NCBI GenBank assembly: GCA_023091665.1
Contig: JALJCQ010000031.1
Location: forward strand, 62,001-126,000
Source: Pythium myriotylum
Lineage: Eukaryota > Oomycota > Peronosporomycetes > Pythiales > Pythiaceae
Direction of reading: 5' to 3'
Length of the DNA stretch: 64,000 nt
Below are positions 51,725-63,214 of this stretch, piece by piece (position 1 is the first letter of the stretch; each line of letters opens with the position of its first letter). The notes under the pieces were generated by a model that saw nothing but the letters and a program-made list of their open reading frames with translations, did not search any database and was not told where the DNA came from. Position numbers and translations under genes: made by a program.

Positions 51725-52230
51725 ACCCATAGACTGGACAAGCTGAGTTAGGATGATCTAATTAATGCTTCCAGCAGTATTTCTAACGGGAACACGGGGA
51801 AGTAGTGGTTAGAAGAATCATTCTCTATTTCTCACGTTTGGAGTATAGGCTCTCTTGACGTGAGAGGAGACGATTTGATTACAGGATTTGACGAAAGATC
51901 GTTCGACGTCACTGTCTTCCCCGAGGATGACATGATTCGCTTCCCATCATCATCTTCAAGTGGACAGGCGGTTTTGGGAGATGGTTTCGTGGGATGGACA
52001 GATTCCGACGTTTCGTCGGCCAGGGTTTGTACTCAGTAAAATCGAAGATTCCCATCCGAGCGAACTCTTCACGCTTCTCTACTGGGTAACAGCACCCAAC
52101 TCCACACGTGTCGATTTGACTCTGAAAGTCTGTGACTACCCGAGCGGATGCGTAGCAGCACTTTTCAGCATCCGCATAGACTCCAGCGACCACGAACAGA
52201 TCCCGGAAACGTAAACAGTGTGCTGACACC
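51725..52230. other. Esterase 5' flank, partly duplicated
   Basis: No gene was found. It shares phrases with 13,560-13,760 (see there). The TSD of the next element lies at its right edge. Confidence 0.4.
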
Positions 52231-52240
52231 TTGTTTCGTT
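52231..52240. repeat. Target-site duplication (left), TTGTTTCGTT
   Basis: TTGTTTCGTT here is repeated exactly at 53488-53497, immediately outside the two terminal inverted repeats. Confidence 0.88.
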
Positions 52241-53487
52241 GAGAATTCGCCAAGATGTGAGTAAATCCAGAAAGGTTCGCCGAGATGTGAAACGCTCGCC
52301 AACATGTGAGTGATGAACTTAAGAAAAAAACAGATGACGAACTTACCTTGAAGCGATGCACCCGGGGGTACAAATACACAGAGTGTAAATATAGTATGCA
52401 AGGTGTAAATATAGTATGCGCTGCCAGGCGTAATGTTGGTATGAGTCTGAGTCTGCGAGCGAATTATCTGATAACAATGGAGAGGGGGGTGGGGGGCTAC
52501 ACGACACACGTATGCTCAGGATGACGATGGTTGAGAGCGAGTTAGGACTTTCACAGCCAGCGCGTTATCAGATCGTGGAGTCTTCGAAAGATCGCGCACA
52601 GCCTGGGAAAATCCGACCCTGCAGTGTACGCATATATGCCGATATGCAGAGTACACACATGGCGACTGAAGCAGTTGCCTCATCCCTGCACACGAGTCTG
52701 CGCTCCCCAACGGTTTGACCTCTTTCTTCTCCTTAACGATTCTTGAACAGTATGATCGCTATCGGAGAGGATCCAATCCACACTCCTGACGCTCAAGCAC
52801 ATTGGATTCCGTTTGGGTAAAGTGCTCTTCATGTCAGCAATCCCCTTCATCGATCTATAGCATGGAGACTGAGCAAAATGGCTAATGTAGACTAGAATGC
52901 TCATTGAAGTGCATTTTATTCGGTCTGTCACCAAAAAGGACAACTAAAAAAGGATTAATAACGCGCGGACAGAAGATCGCCGCCATCGTCACGCCGCTCG
53001 AGACCAACGCCAAGACCTCGCAGTCGAGCCTCGATGCTCTGCTCTCGAAGGAGGCCGGTGGGTTCTACGAGTCGCAGGAGACGTTCTGGATCACTAAATG
53101 CAAACAAACTGGCCACAACAAGCGGCGCTGTCCCACAAACAACACCTCGGCCGAGGCATCTAGCTACCACACCAACTCGAACTCGTTCAATAGCATTGAC
53201 CTAGATATGCTGTTGGGCGAATAGACACTGTGCTCCTGGACTCTGAGACTCATACCAACATCGCTATGCTCGCAGACTCAGACTCATACCAACATTACGC
53301 CTGGCAGCGCATACTATATTTACACCTTGCGTACTATATTTACACTCTGTGTATTTGTACCCCCGGGTGCATCGCTTCAAGGTAAGTTCGTCATCTGTTT
53401 TTTTCTTAAGTTCATCACTCACATGTTGGCGAGCGTTTCACATCTCGGCGAACCTTTCTGGATTTACTCACATCTTGGCGAATTCTC
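52241..53487. mobile_element. 1,247-bp non-autonomous MULE-like element with 220-bp inverted repeats
   Basis: The terminal inverted repeats 52241-52460 and 53268-53487 match over 220 bp with one mismatch and start GAGAATTCGCCAAGATGTGA. A 10-bp target duplication flanks them. Long inverted repeats with a 9-11 bp duplication are the hallmark of Mutator-like elements. The inner 800 bp holds no complete transposase. The almost perfect repeats and duplication indicate a recent insertion. Confidence 0.88.
52904..53224 (+). pseudogene. Internal ORF of the non-autonomous element (zinc-knuckle-like remnant)
   Basis: The frame (first codon TTG, no ATG) encodes SKEAGGFYESQETFWITKCK followed by QTGHNKRRCPTNN. 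KCKQTGHNKRRC lacks the first Cys of a C-x2-C-x4-H-x4-C knuckle. It is probably a decayed transposase tail or a captured host fragment; I cannot tell which. Confidence 0.4.
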
Positions 53488-53497
53488 TTGTTTCGTT
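53488..53497. repeat. Target-site duplication (right), TTGTTTCGTT
   Basis: This is the exact partner of 52231-52240. Confidence 0.88.
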
Positions 53498-55497
53498 CAA
53501 TAGATTATGTACTTAGTCTTGCTTTCCGCGGATGCGTGATCAACTTTTGCCCATGCTTGTGCCTCCACTGCGAAACCTCCTCTCATCCGCTCGGGTAGTC
53601 ACAGACTTTCAGACTACAAGGGAGTCAAATCGGCACGTGCTTTCAATGGTCAAACTATGCGAAGTTCTGCAGCGGGAGGCCTCGTAGTAGAAGCTCCCTC
53701 CAAGTAAGTAGGTTTCACATCGATGAACTCAATAGACTTCACTTGGATCGTTACAGTATAATCTCCATACCAACAAGATATAGAGGTCATGCACTGAGCG
53801 CGTCAAATTTGTACGCTTATGTTCGGTTTCTCAGAAAGGACGCCCGGGGGCACGGCTCAGCATAACGATACAGTGAGTCGGATTTGTACAAATCGTTCGA
53901 GAAGGTTATAGAGCGTTGACAACTTTTGTGGCGAGCCCTTGGGGATATGAGTACGTCGCAGCTTCAACCTTTCTCGCTGTATATGTACTCAGCATTCAGC
54001 GCTCAACTACATGAGCGTTGGCAACCTCGATTTGCTCACCATCCTCACTTCCAGTTTGTCTGTGTCGGCACGCAAGAGCAACTCTGGGTAGCGTTTACCC
54101 ATCCATACGCCAGGGCGAGTGCGCAATATCCATGCCACGCAGGTGAAACCTACCAATAGATCCCGCGAGGAGCCTCTTTTCGTTTCGAAGTGAAATCTAT
54201 CGATATCAACGAAGTGATTCCTAGTACAGAGTAGCGATGGTCCCACAAGGACTATGCAGCCGAAAGTAAGTACCCCTGCGTTATCCATATGAACTGATTT
54301 CAAGACAACACGTTCTTTGACAGTCAAAAATGTGGTTCAAAAATTTTGACCCATTGGGAACCATCCTCTGTGGGTGTCGCTTGTGTGTGTTGTCAGCGTG
54401 TATAGCAATCGAAGAGGAGTTCGAGCATCTTTCCTCAAGTCAAACAACTTACCAAACCGTTGAGTGTGTACAAAATTCCGACGCACTCCATGGAAGACAG
54501 TGCATATCGTGGGTAATCATAACGGTACGGGCTTCGTAGGAGACAACAAAATTCGGGGTGGATCTGAAGATAGTGTATGGATCGAGATCGTGTGATGTGA
54601 GATGGTGCAGTGATGAAAACACATTTGTTGAAGCATTGCGGGAGAAATGAGACTGTGTACACATCTGTCGCCTTTGCAAAGGGGGAGGAACTCCATCAGC
54701 AATTCTTGGTGTGGTCGGAACCCTACGAAGATACGAGCCCTGTCCTCGCGCTTTTGATAGGAAAAGGCCCCATCCTCTGGCATCTTCCAATTGTCCAACG
54801 TTCGGCACACGCCCTTAGAGAAAACAGCATTGCGTTCCTCTCGCAATCACACGTTGCCGCTAACAAAGCCCAGCAGTCCGGTGCACGTTTTTCGCGTGGT
54901 GCTCAGAGCAAATGCCGCCAATTTGGGAGCGAAGGAATTGTGAGCTAGTTCGATACAGACCGTCTCATCACTCCCAGCGACAAGTACACGACATACGGTA
55001 GAGAGATTGGTGAAGAGACATATCCTGCTGCTCTACCCGAAGCACCGGAGTTCTTTCCAGATGGAAAGGGTGCTGATGAAATTCAAGAACTATGTCGCCC
55101 GTCCCATGTCTGTAGTTGAAGTTGGGGATTGGGAGCTCATCACGTCATCTTCGAACAACCCGAGGAACAAGAGCACAAATCGGCTGAGACCATTCCAATG
55201 AGACACCAAATGTTAGAACCTTCGAACGAGTCAAATCCTTTTGAACTGAGGCAGCAAATCTTACACGGAACAGTGTTCACTGTCTTCCTGCATCAAGAAG
55301 ACACACACTACCATACTGGATATGCTGATTCGGCTCTGCACTTCCTATGCTCGCAAGGATCTGTCTCCCAAAAATTCTGTTCCCGACTGACAGGAATCAT
55401 CACCATAGCTCGATACGAGTGATCTTTGTCTTCGATTTCCACGTGGCTGCCTCCAAGCATTGAGCGTCTCATCAATGGCAAACTCCGAGGGTCCCCA
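53498..55497. other. Intergenic, nothing recognised
   Basis: This 2-kb stretch has lower GC and only short open frames without motifs. GATGAACTCAATAGACTTCACTTGG at about 53,723 is a LINE-type tail in the opposite orientation to the others. The right end is the promoter of the next xylanase. Confidence 0.4.
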
Positions 55498-55515
55498 GCT
55501 CATTTCCGCTTTTAC
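55498..55515 (+). promoter_or_regulatory. Initiator element of GH10 copy C
   Basis: GCTCATTTCCGCTTTTAC matches the initiator consensus and is 56 bp upstream of the ATG. Confidence 0.6.
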
Positions 55516-55553
55516 TCTCTGTCTCTCAAGTCACCAAGCTCACAAGCCTCACC

Positions 55554-56618
55554 ATGCGCGTGCTCGCTATCCTTGCCACCGCTGCCGCCACCCTCGGTCT
55601 CGCCAACGGCGACGCCATCATCCAGTCCTCCTACAAAGGAAGCCAGGGCCTGAACGATCTCGCCAAGGCATCAGGCAAGTACATGGGCACGGCGACGAAC
55701 CTCAACCCTGGCGATTCGTTCTACACCAAGGCGCTGGACAACGGTGCCGACTGGGGCTTCCTCACTCCGGGTAATGGCATGAAGTGGGATGCCACGGAGC
55801 CGTCGCGTAACACTTTCAGGTTCACTGCTGGTGACGCCGTCGTTGCGGAGGCCAAAAAGTTCAACGCCAAGGTCCGATGCCACACGCTCGTCTGGCACAA
55901 CCAGACCCCTCAGTGGGTTCAAAACCTTAGTCGGGACGAAATGCTCAAGGCTCTTGAGAACCACATCACGCAAGTGATGACCCACTTTGGTGCCAACTGC
56001 GCCCACTGGGATGTGCTCAACGAGGCGTTGAACGAAGATGGTTCGTACCGCCAGTCGTTCTGGTACCAGAAGACTGGCACGGACTACATCACGACAGCCT
56101 TCCGAACGGCGGCCGCGGTCAAGGCCAAGCTGGGTCTTCCGACGCTCCTCTTCTACAACGACTACAACACGGACCGTATCAACTCCAAGTCAACGGGTGC
56201 TTTGAACAACATCGTCAAGTTCCTCAAAAACCAGAACATCGCGATCGATGGCGTTGGCTTCCAGGGTCACTTGACCACGGGCCAAGTAGCCTCGACGGCC
56301 GACCAGATCGCCAACATGAAGCGCTTCACGGACGTCGGCGTCAAGGTTGCCATCACGGAGATGGATGTCACGGTGAGAACGACAAGCCCCTCAGCGGCGA
56401 CGCAACGTCAGCAGGCGACGGATTACCAGAACACGATCGCGGCCTGCAAGCAGCTCGGCGGCTGCCTTGGTGTCACGATCTGGGACTTCCCAGACCAGTA
56501 CTCGTGGATCACCAACGACGCGCCACTGCCAATGTACCAGCCGGGCGGGCGCAACACTCAGGTTGTTCGCAAGATTGCCTACGACGGCATTGTTCGTGGC
56601 TGGGGTGGCACTGTCTAA
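55554..56618 (+). CDS. GH10 endo-1,4-beta-xylanase, copy C
   Basis: This encodes 354 residues with signal peptide MRVLAILATAAATLGLANG and one GH10 domain. Acid/base is Glu157 (WDVLNEALNEDG). The nucleophile region reads AITEMDVTVRTTS where the other copies read AITELDVKVGTTN, so the catalytic Glu is kept but its neighbourhood has changed, and the next helix (QRQQATDYQ) also differs. The N-terminal half is nearly the same as copies A and B. It may have altered substrate preference. Confidence 0.96.
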   Translation: MRVLAILATAAATLGLANGDAIIQSSYKGSQGLNDLAKASGKYMGTATNLNPGDSFYTKALDNGADWGFLTPGNGMKWDATEPSRNTFRFTAGDAVVAEAKKFNAKVRCHTLVWHNQTPQWVQNLSRDEMLKALENHITQVMTHFGANCAHWDVLNEALNEDGSYRQSFWYQKTGTDYITTAFRTAAAVKAKLGLPTLLFYNDYNTDRINSKSTGALNNIVKFLKNQNIAIDGVGFQGHLTTGQVASTADQIANMKRFTDVGVKVAITEMDVTVRTTSPSAATQRQQATDYQNTIAACKQLGGCLGVTIWDFPDQYSWITNDAPLPMYQPGGRNTQVVRKIAYDGIVRGWGGTV

Positions 56619-56869
56619 GATGTCTCACTCGCGTCTATCTGGTGGGACCGACCACTTGTGGAGGTGGCTCCAATCCCTTTCGTGCTTAGGTGTGATGGCT
56701 ACACGTAGTGACCAGCAATATTCCATGTATTTCAACAATCTGTTGGTTATCTCTTCGCTTGCGTGTATGCAACTTTCCCGAAACTCGAACAGCTGAAAAG
56801 TTTGAGAGACTGTGTGTTTGTGACCGTCAATGAAGATCAGGATACGATGGTTGTCTATGTCGATTGCAC

Positions 56870-57002
56870 CAGACGGCAGATCATCTGGGATTTGTACAAG
56901 ATTCCCACACATAGCGCAGCGATTACGACGAAATGCTGCTCACTTATCAGATCGTCGCCACGAAAAGCCTCGAGAGTGCTGGTTCGTCGCAGCACAGAGG
57001 AG
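56870..57002 (+). pseudogene. Probable GH11 xylanase relic
   Basis: LLTYQIVATKSLESAGSSQ at about 56,933-56,990 resembles [18 protein letters not shown] of the GH11 gene at 57.8 kb; the acid/base Glu would be Lys. An out-of-frame segment just before (DG..SGICT) may correspond to the end of exon 1. There is no complete frame, signal peptide or intron. It lies about 850 bp upstream of the intact GH11 gene, as a decayed tandem copy would. Confidence 0.4.
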
Positions 57003-58589
<1,587 letters not shown>

Positions 58590-59265
58590 ACGACGTGATG
58601 GTGACAACTCCGTTATTTTCAATGAGTGCTCCGTATAAAATAGAAACCGCCAATGTGATTCAATGGCGCTCGTCAGTTCAACGAAAGCGGAACAAATTGT
58701 TATGAATTATATAAGGTTCATTTACTTACAATCCAATGGACCTCACCTTCCAAATCAACATGCTATGAAGCACAAGCTTCTCTTCGACGAAGAATTGAGA
58801 AGGAGACACGAAATTACCAAACCGAGTCAATTGATTGCTCAGGTAAACCGAAGTGAAGACGCCACACATCACAACAGTACTGCGAACACTTAGGTGGAAA
58901 ATCGACAGGCAGGTCACAAAGGACAGGCATAGTATAATATATCCAGATGAGGTAGCCACATTACCATCCATGTTTATGTGGAAGGAATTCGTCGGAGTGA
59001 TGCTTGTAGTGGGTGAGGTTCATCTCATCCGATGATTTTAGATGTCCAGTTCGTTTTTTCTCATGCTGATGACGCTCGAAGCACAGCGTACTCCACGATT
59101 CAACAGGACGTTTACCGTTGCAACATCGACAAGCTCACCCGCTAGCTTTCCCAAATACCATCTGAGACTCCCGATCCCAGGCGTGGAGAAGAGCGAAGAC
59201 CGAGCGGAGTGGAGAAGCTCAAACACTATTCGTTTCCCTCTTCACCTCGCATTGAAGTCTCCGCA
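58590..59265. other. Intergenic between GH11 and GH10, nothing recognised
   Basis: No coding motif was recognised. CACTATTCGTTTCCC near 59,223 is a weak initiator for the next gene. Confidence 0.4.
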
Positions 59266-60330
59266 ATGCGCGTTGTTGCCGCCCTCACCGCGACTAGCGC
59301 AGCTCTGGGTCTCGTCTATGGCGACGCCATCCAACAGGCCTCCTACAAGGGAACACAAGGGCTAAACGACTTTGCCAAGAAGGCGGGCAAGTACATGGGC
59401 ACAGCTACGGTCTTAAATCCTGGCGACTCGTTCTACACCAAGGCGTTGGTGAACAGCGCTGACTGGGGATACCTCACAGTTGGCAACGCCATGAAGTGGG
59501 ATGCGACGGAGCCGACGCGAAACGCGTTTTCTTTTGGCGGCGGTGACGCAGTTGTCGCCGAGGCCAAGAAATTCAACGCCAAGGTTCGCTGTCACACGCT
59601 CACGTGGCATTCGCAGACTCCTGAGTGGGTCCAGAAACTGAACAAAGCCGAGATGCTCAAGGCGCTTGAGAACCACATCACCCAAGTGATGACCCACTAC
59701 GGAGCCAATTGCGCCCACTGGGACGTGCTCAACGAAGCGCTGAATGAAGATGGCTCGTACCGCCAGTCGTTCTGGTACAAGACCACAGGCACCGAATACA
59801 TTACCACAGCATTCAAGACTGCCGCTGCTGTGAAAGCGAAGCTTCGACTGCCCACGCTTCTCTTCTACAACGACTACAACACGGACCACATCAATGCCAA
59901 GTCAACGGGTGTAATCAACAACATTGTCAAGCTGTTGAAGAACCAGAAGATCGAAATTGATGGCGTGGGTTTCCAGGCCCATTTGACGGCAGGTCAAGTG
60001 GCCTCGACGGCCGACCAGATTAAGAACATGAAGCGCTTCACGGATCTCGGCCTCAAGGTTGCGATCACCGAGCTGGATGTCAAAGTGGGATCGAGCAACC
60101 CGACGGCAGCGGCTCAGAAACAGCAAGTGACGGATTACCAGAACACGATTGCGGCTTGCAAACAGATCGGCGGCTGCGTTGGTGTCACGATTTGGGACTT
60201 CCCGGACCAATACTCGTGGATTGCCAACGACGCGCCGCTGCCGCTCTACCAGCCAGGCGGTCGCAACACTAAAGTAGTGCGCAAGGCCGCTTATGACGGT
60301 ATTGTTCGCGGCTGGGGTGGCACTGTTTAG
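59266..60330 (+). CDS. GH10 endo-1,4-beta-xylanase, copy D
   Basis: This encodes 354 residues from the ATG at 59266 (MRVVAALTATSAALGLVYG signal peptide); the frame upstream opens only at a GTG. Acid/base Glu157 in WDVLNEALNEDG and nucleophile Glu269 in ITELDVKVGSS are present. It is more diverged than A-C (KLNKAEMLKALENH, SFGGGDAVVAEAKKF, KTTGTEYITTAFKT) and closest to copy E. It is a secreted, single-domain enzyme. Confidence 0.96.
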   Translation: MRVVAALTATSAALGLVYGDAIQQASYKGTQGLNDFAKKAGKYMGTATVLNPGDSFYTKALVNSADWGYLTVGNAMKWDATEPTRNAFSFGGGDAVVAEAKKFNAKVRCHTLTWHSQTPEWVQKLNKAEMLKALENHITQVMTHYGANCAHWDVLNEALNEDGSYRQSFWYKTTGTEYITTAFKTAAAVKAKLRLPTLLFYNDYNTDHINAKSTGVINNIVKLLKNQKIEIDGVGFQAHLTAGQVASTADQIKNMKRFTDLGLKVAITELDVKVGSSNPTAAAQKQQVTDYQNTIAACKQIGGCVGVTIWDFPDQYSWIANDAPLPLYQPGGRNTKVVRKAAYDGIVRGWGGTV

Positions 60331-61198
60331 ATGTGCTGATGGTTGACAGAGAGATTGAGTCCTTCGTGTGGTTCGAAAATATGTGACTTGTGTGATACCT
60401 GCATTGTGTCCAGAAATGCTGTATGGTCGGTACTGGACCTTACGGTTCGTCTCAGCAAAGAATCTTGATCAGTCACGATGACCAACAGACGTCGCCACCG
60501 CAAGACGAGTCCTGGTCGGCGAAGAATCTTTTGCGTGGATTCAAGATACCAACATGAATCGCTCTCGTGCAGTCACTAGCGGGCATAAATGAGGCGAATC
60601 GAGTGTTCTATTCATTGGGTTTCGCTTGTCTTCCTTGCATTGCGGAATCAGCGATGATAGACTTCCAGTGAAGGACCTCGGCTTGAAGCACGCAATGGTT
60701 GCAGTTCGCGACCCTTGGAACACCCACGATTCATCGCCTGCGTGACTGTTTTGTTTGCGGCATCTTCAATGGCGTCAACGTCACGCTTGCTGATCGAGTC
60801 AGTGATAGGTGTGACCGCCACAACCTCCAATAATCAATGTACATTCGGTGGACCGACACAACAACCGACTATTGGTTAAGCGAACTGCCTCTACCAAATG
60901 TAGATATATATAAAACAATACTATGATTAATAACGTTTGGATGATGAGAGAACGAGCCTGACTCCTCTCCCATGTGACTGGGCTCTCTCCCTGCAAATCC
61001 TAGAGACACTGTGACTCACGGTGGCTCCTTCAACTGCCCGCATGTCGACCTGACCAACGTTAGAAGATTCGATTTCTTCTCGAGATCTTGAGGGAACCAG
61101 TTGAGCCGGGGTGGCCACGGGCTGCCTATCCAACACCGGCGAGTGTTAACACTCATGACCCTCACGAGTCTTCCTTCACGGCTCGCTTTTCGTGAGGA
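60331..61198. other. Intergenic, nothing recognised
   Basis: No gene was recognised in this ~870-bp stretch. Confidence 0.4.
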
Positions 61199-61215
61199 CT
61201 CGCATTCCACAATCT
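61199..61215 (+). promoter_or_regulatory. Initiator element deciding the start of the EEP-lectin gene
   Basis: CTCGCATTCCACAATCT resembles the YCATTCCNCAATTT initiator. It lies 43 bp upstream of the ATG at 61242 and downstream of an earlier in-frame ATG (61155), so it favours the later start. Confidence 0.45.
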
Positions 61216-61241
61216 ACCATCCAAGCCCCTCGTCGTTTCCA

Positions 61242-62504
61242 ATGCTCCGCGCTCTCCAGGAATCCGGCCAGTTCACCGTGCTCGCGTCCAATGTGGCGGG
61301 CCTGCCCGAGATCTTGTCGAGCGGCAACCCAGCGGCCAACACGGCCGAGCTCGGTAAGCGCCTCACCAACTTTGATATCGTCAACGTGCAGGAGGACTTC
61401 AACTACCACGCGACTCTCTACGCCAACGACAAGCACCCGTACCGCACGGCCACGAGTGGCGGCGTCCCCTTTGGCAGCGGTCTCAACACTCTCTCCAACT
61501 TCCCGTTCACGCCCATCACCGACACGGAGCGGATCAAGTGGGACAAATGCAACAACGACGAAGGTGCCGATTGCCTTACGCCCAAGGGCTTCACGCGCGT
61601 GCAGGTGCAGCTCGCGGATGGCGTCTTCGTGGACGTGTACAACCTCCACACGGACGCTGGCACGTCCGCAGGAGATGAGGTCGCGCGCCCGGCCAACGTG
61701 AACCAGCTCATTGATTACGTGCTTGCGACCTCGAAGGACCAGGCCGTGCTCATCTTCGGCGACACCAACTCACGTTACACGCGTGCGCTCGACAACATTC
61801 GCGAGATCCCAGCGCGCCTCGGCGTCACTGACGCCTGGATCTCGTACGTGCGCAAGGGCAACCCGCCAGCCGCTGGTGCCGACCCGCTCGTGTGCGACCT
61901 GGACAAGACGACCAACGACTGCGAGGTCGTGGACAAGATTTTCTTCCGTGGCAACAACTTGCTCAACTTGAACCTGGTCAAGTTTAACACCGAGCTCGCT
62001 GCTTTCGCCAATGCCACGGGCCAGCAGCTCTCGGACCACGTGCCGATCTCGTCGACGTTCAGCTGGACGCTGAACCCGGCTCTTCGTCAGAGCGCGGCGA
62101 CCGGTGGGCCGTGGGGTACGCCATTCACGGACGTTAACGTTGTGCCCACGGCAGGCAAGGTGAGCTCTGTCACGGTGCGGGGTGCGTCTCGCGTGGACGC
62201 AGTCTCGATCACGGTCGGTGGCACGACGCTCTCGCACGGTGGCACTGGCGGTACCGACCAGACGCTCACGCTCAACGCTGGTGAGTACATCAAGTCGGCC
62301 GAGATCCACACAGACAAGTACAACGGCCACACGCGCGTCTTCTACGTGAAGTTCACGACGAGCACGGGCCGCACGGTCGCCAACGGCGCCACGACCGCCA
62401 ACCAAGTCGTCTACACGGCGCCCGCGGGTTTCCAGATCGCCGCGTTCCACGGACGCAGCGCCGACGAGGTCGACGCGCTCGGTGTCGTCTACTCGCGCGT
62501 GTAG
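61242..62504 (+). CDS. Endonuclease/exonuclease/phosphatase-family protein with C-terminal jacalin-like lectin domain
   Basis: From the ATG at 61242 this is 420 residues. The first ~290 form an EEP (DNase I / sphingomyelinase-like) domain: FTVLASNVAGLPEIL (metal-site Asn), NVQEDFNYH (metal-binding Glu), YNLHTDAG, IFGDTNSRYT (catalytic GDxN) and LSDHVPIS (catalytic SDH). The last ~130 residues match jacalin-like lectins: GGPWGTPFTDV, VRGASRVDAVSITVGG, and a final FHGRSADEVDALGVVY, suggesting carbohydrate binding. Members cut phosphodiester or phospholipid bonds; the substrate here is unknown. No signal peptide is seen at this start. CTCTCCAG just before GAATCCGGCCAG could be an intron acceptor, so a missed first exon with a signal peptide is possible. 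Confidence 0.8.
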   Translation: MLRALQESGQFTVLASNVAGLPEILSSGNPAANTAELGKRLTNFDIVNVQEDFNYHATLYANDKHPYRTATSGGVPFGSGLNTLSNFPFTPITDTERIKWDKCNNDEGADCLTPKGFTRVQVQLADGVFVDVYNLHTDAGTSAGDEVARPANVNQLIDYVLATSKDQAVLIFGDTNSRYTRALDNIREIPARLGVTDAWISYVRKGNPPAAGADPLVCDLDKTTNDCEVVDKIFFRGNNLLNLNLVKFNTELAAFANATGQQLSDHVPISSTFSWTLNPALRQSAATGGPWGTPFTDVNVVPTAGKVSSVTVRGASRVDAVSITVGGTTLSHGGTGGTDQTLTLNAGEYIKSAEIHTDKYNGHTRVFYVKFTTSTGRTVANGATTANQVVYTAPAGFQIAAFHGRSADEVDALGVVYSRV

Positions 62505-63173
62505 GCAGTACCTACACGTACACTCGAGGAGCTGTTGCTCGCTCTTAATTTTTGAATTCTGTAGTTGTCGATGAAATAAGCAAATCTCATTGTTACGTGA
62601 GACTTTGAAGCCATCTTGAGAAGCTATTTCAGCGTGCTGGTACCGGCAAAAAAGGTCAGGAGCTCCGGGCCCCGGCTCAGGCAAATTGGATAGGGGCTAC
62701 AATTGCCAGAGAGCGCTCTAAATGAACAACTTCCAGTGGATGTCGCGCCTGAGGTGCGCGGACGAGGCAGTCGCGGCGTTTCTGTCTCGCTCGCGTTCTT
62801 CGTGAGCGGCCGGTCGCTCGTCTCCGAATCTCAGCAATTGTTCGCATGATTTGTTGAGCGAGTTGCAAGTGAGACCATCAATGGATTTCGACAAAGCGAC
62901 TACAGCACGCTCGCGAAGGGAAGAGTGCTGATCCAGGGCTGTTGATCAGGAAGCTGCACTTACAAATTGTTGTGTAGGTGGGCATGGAGCTTCAGTGGCG
63001 GAGGCGTTTCAATAATCGCCTCACTTTTAGAACCAGACTCTTTCCCATCCTTTGTAGAGATGATCCGGTTCAGCTGGACGCTTCCGCGACGCCATCTGCT
63101 CGTGCCTCTCAGCCAGCAAATCCCGAGCAATTCGAGTGCTGTCAGCCTTCATGAGACCGCATCCACGGTCTCA
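62505..63173. other. Intergenic, nothing recognised
   Basis: No gene or repeat was recognised; the region should contain the terminator of the EEP-lectin gene and the promoter of the last xylanase. Confidence 0.4.
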
Positions 63174-63191
63174 GCTCACTCGTGGTTTTGC
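63174..63191 (+). promoter_or_regulatory. Initiator-like element of GH10 copy E
   Basis: GCTCACTCGTGGTTTTGC resembles the initiator of the other xylanases and is 41 bp upstream of the ATG. Confidence 0.45.
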
Positions 63192-63214
63192 GCTCGACTC
63201 CACATCAGATCTCC

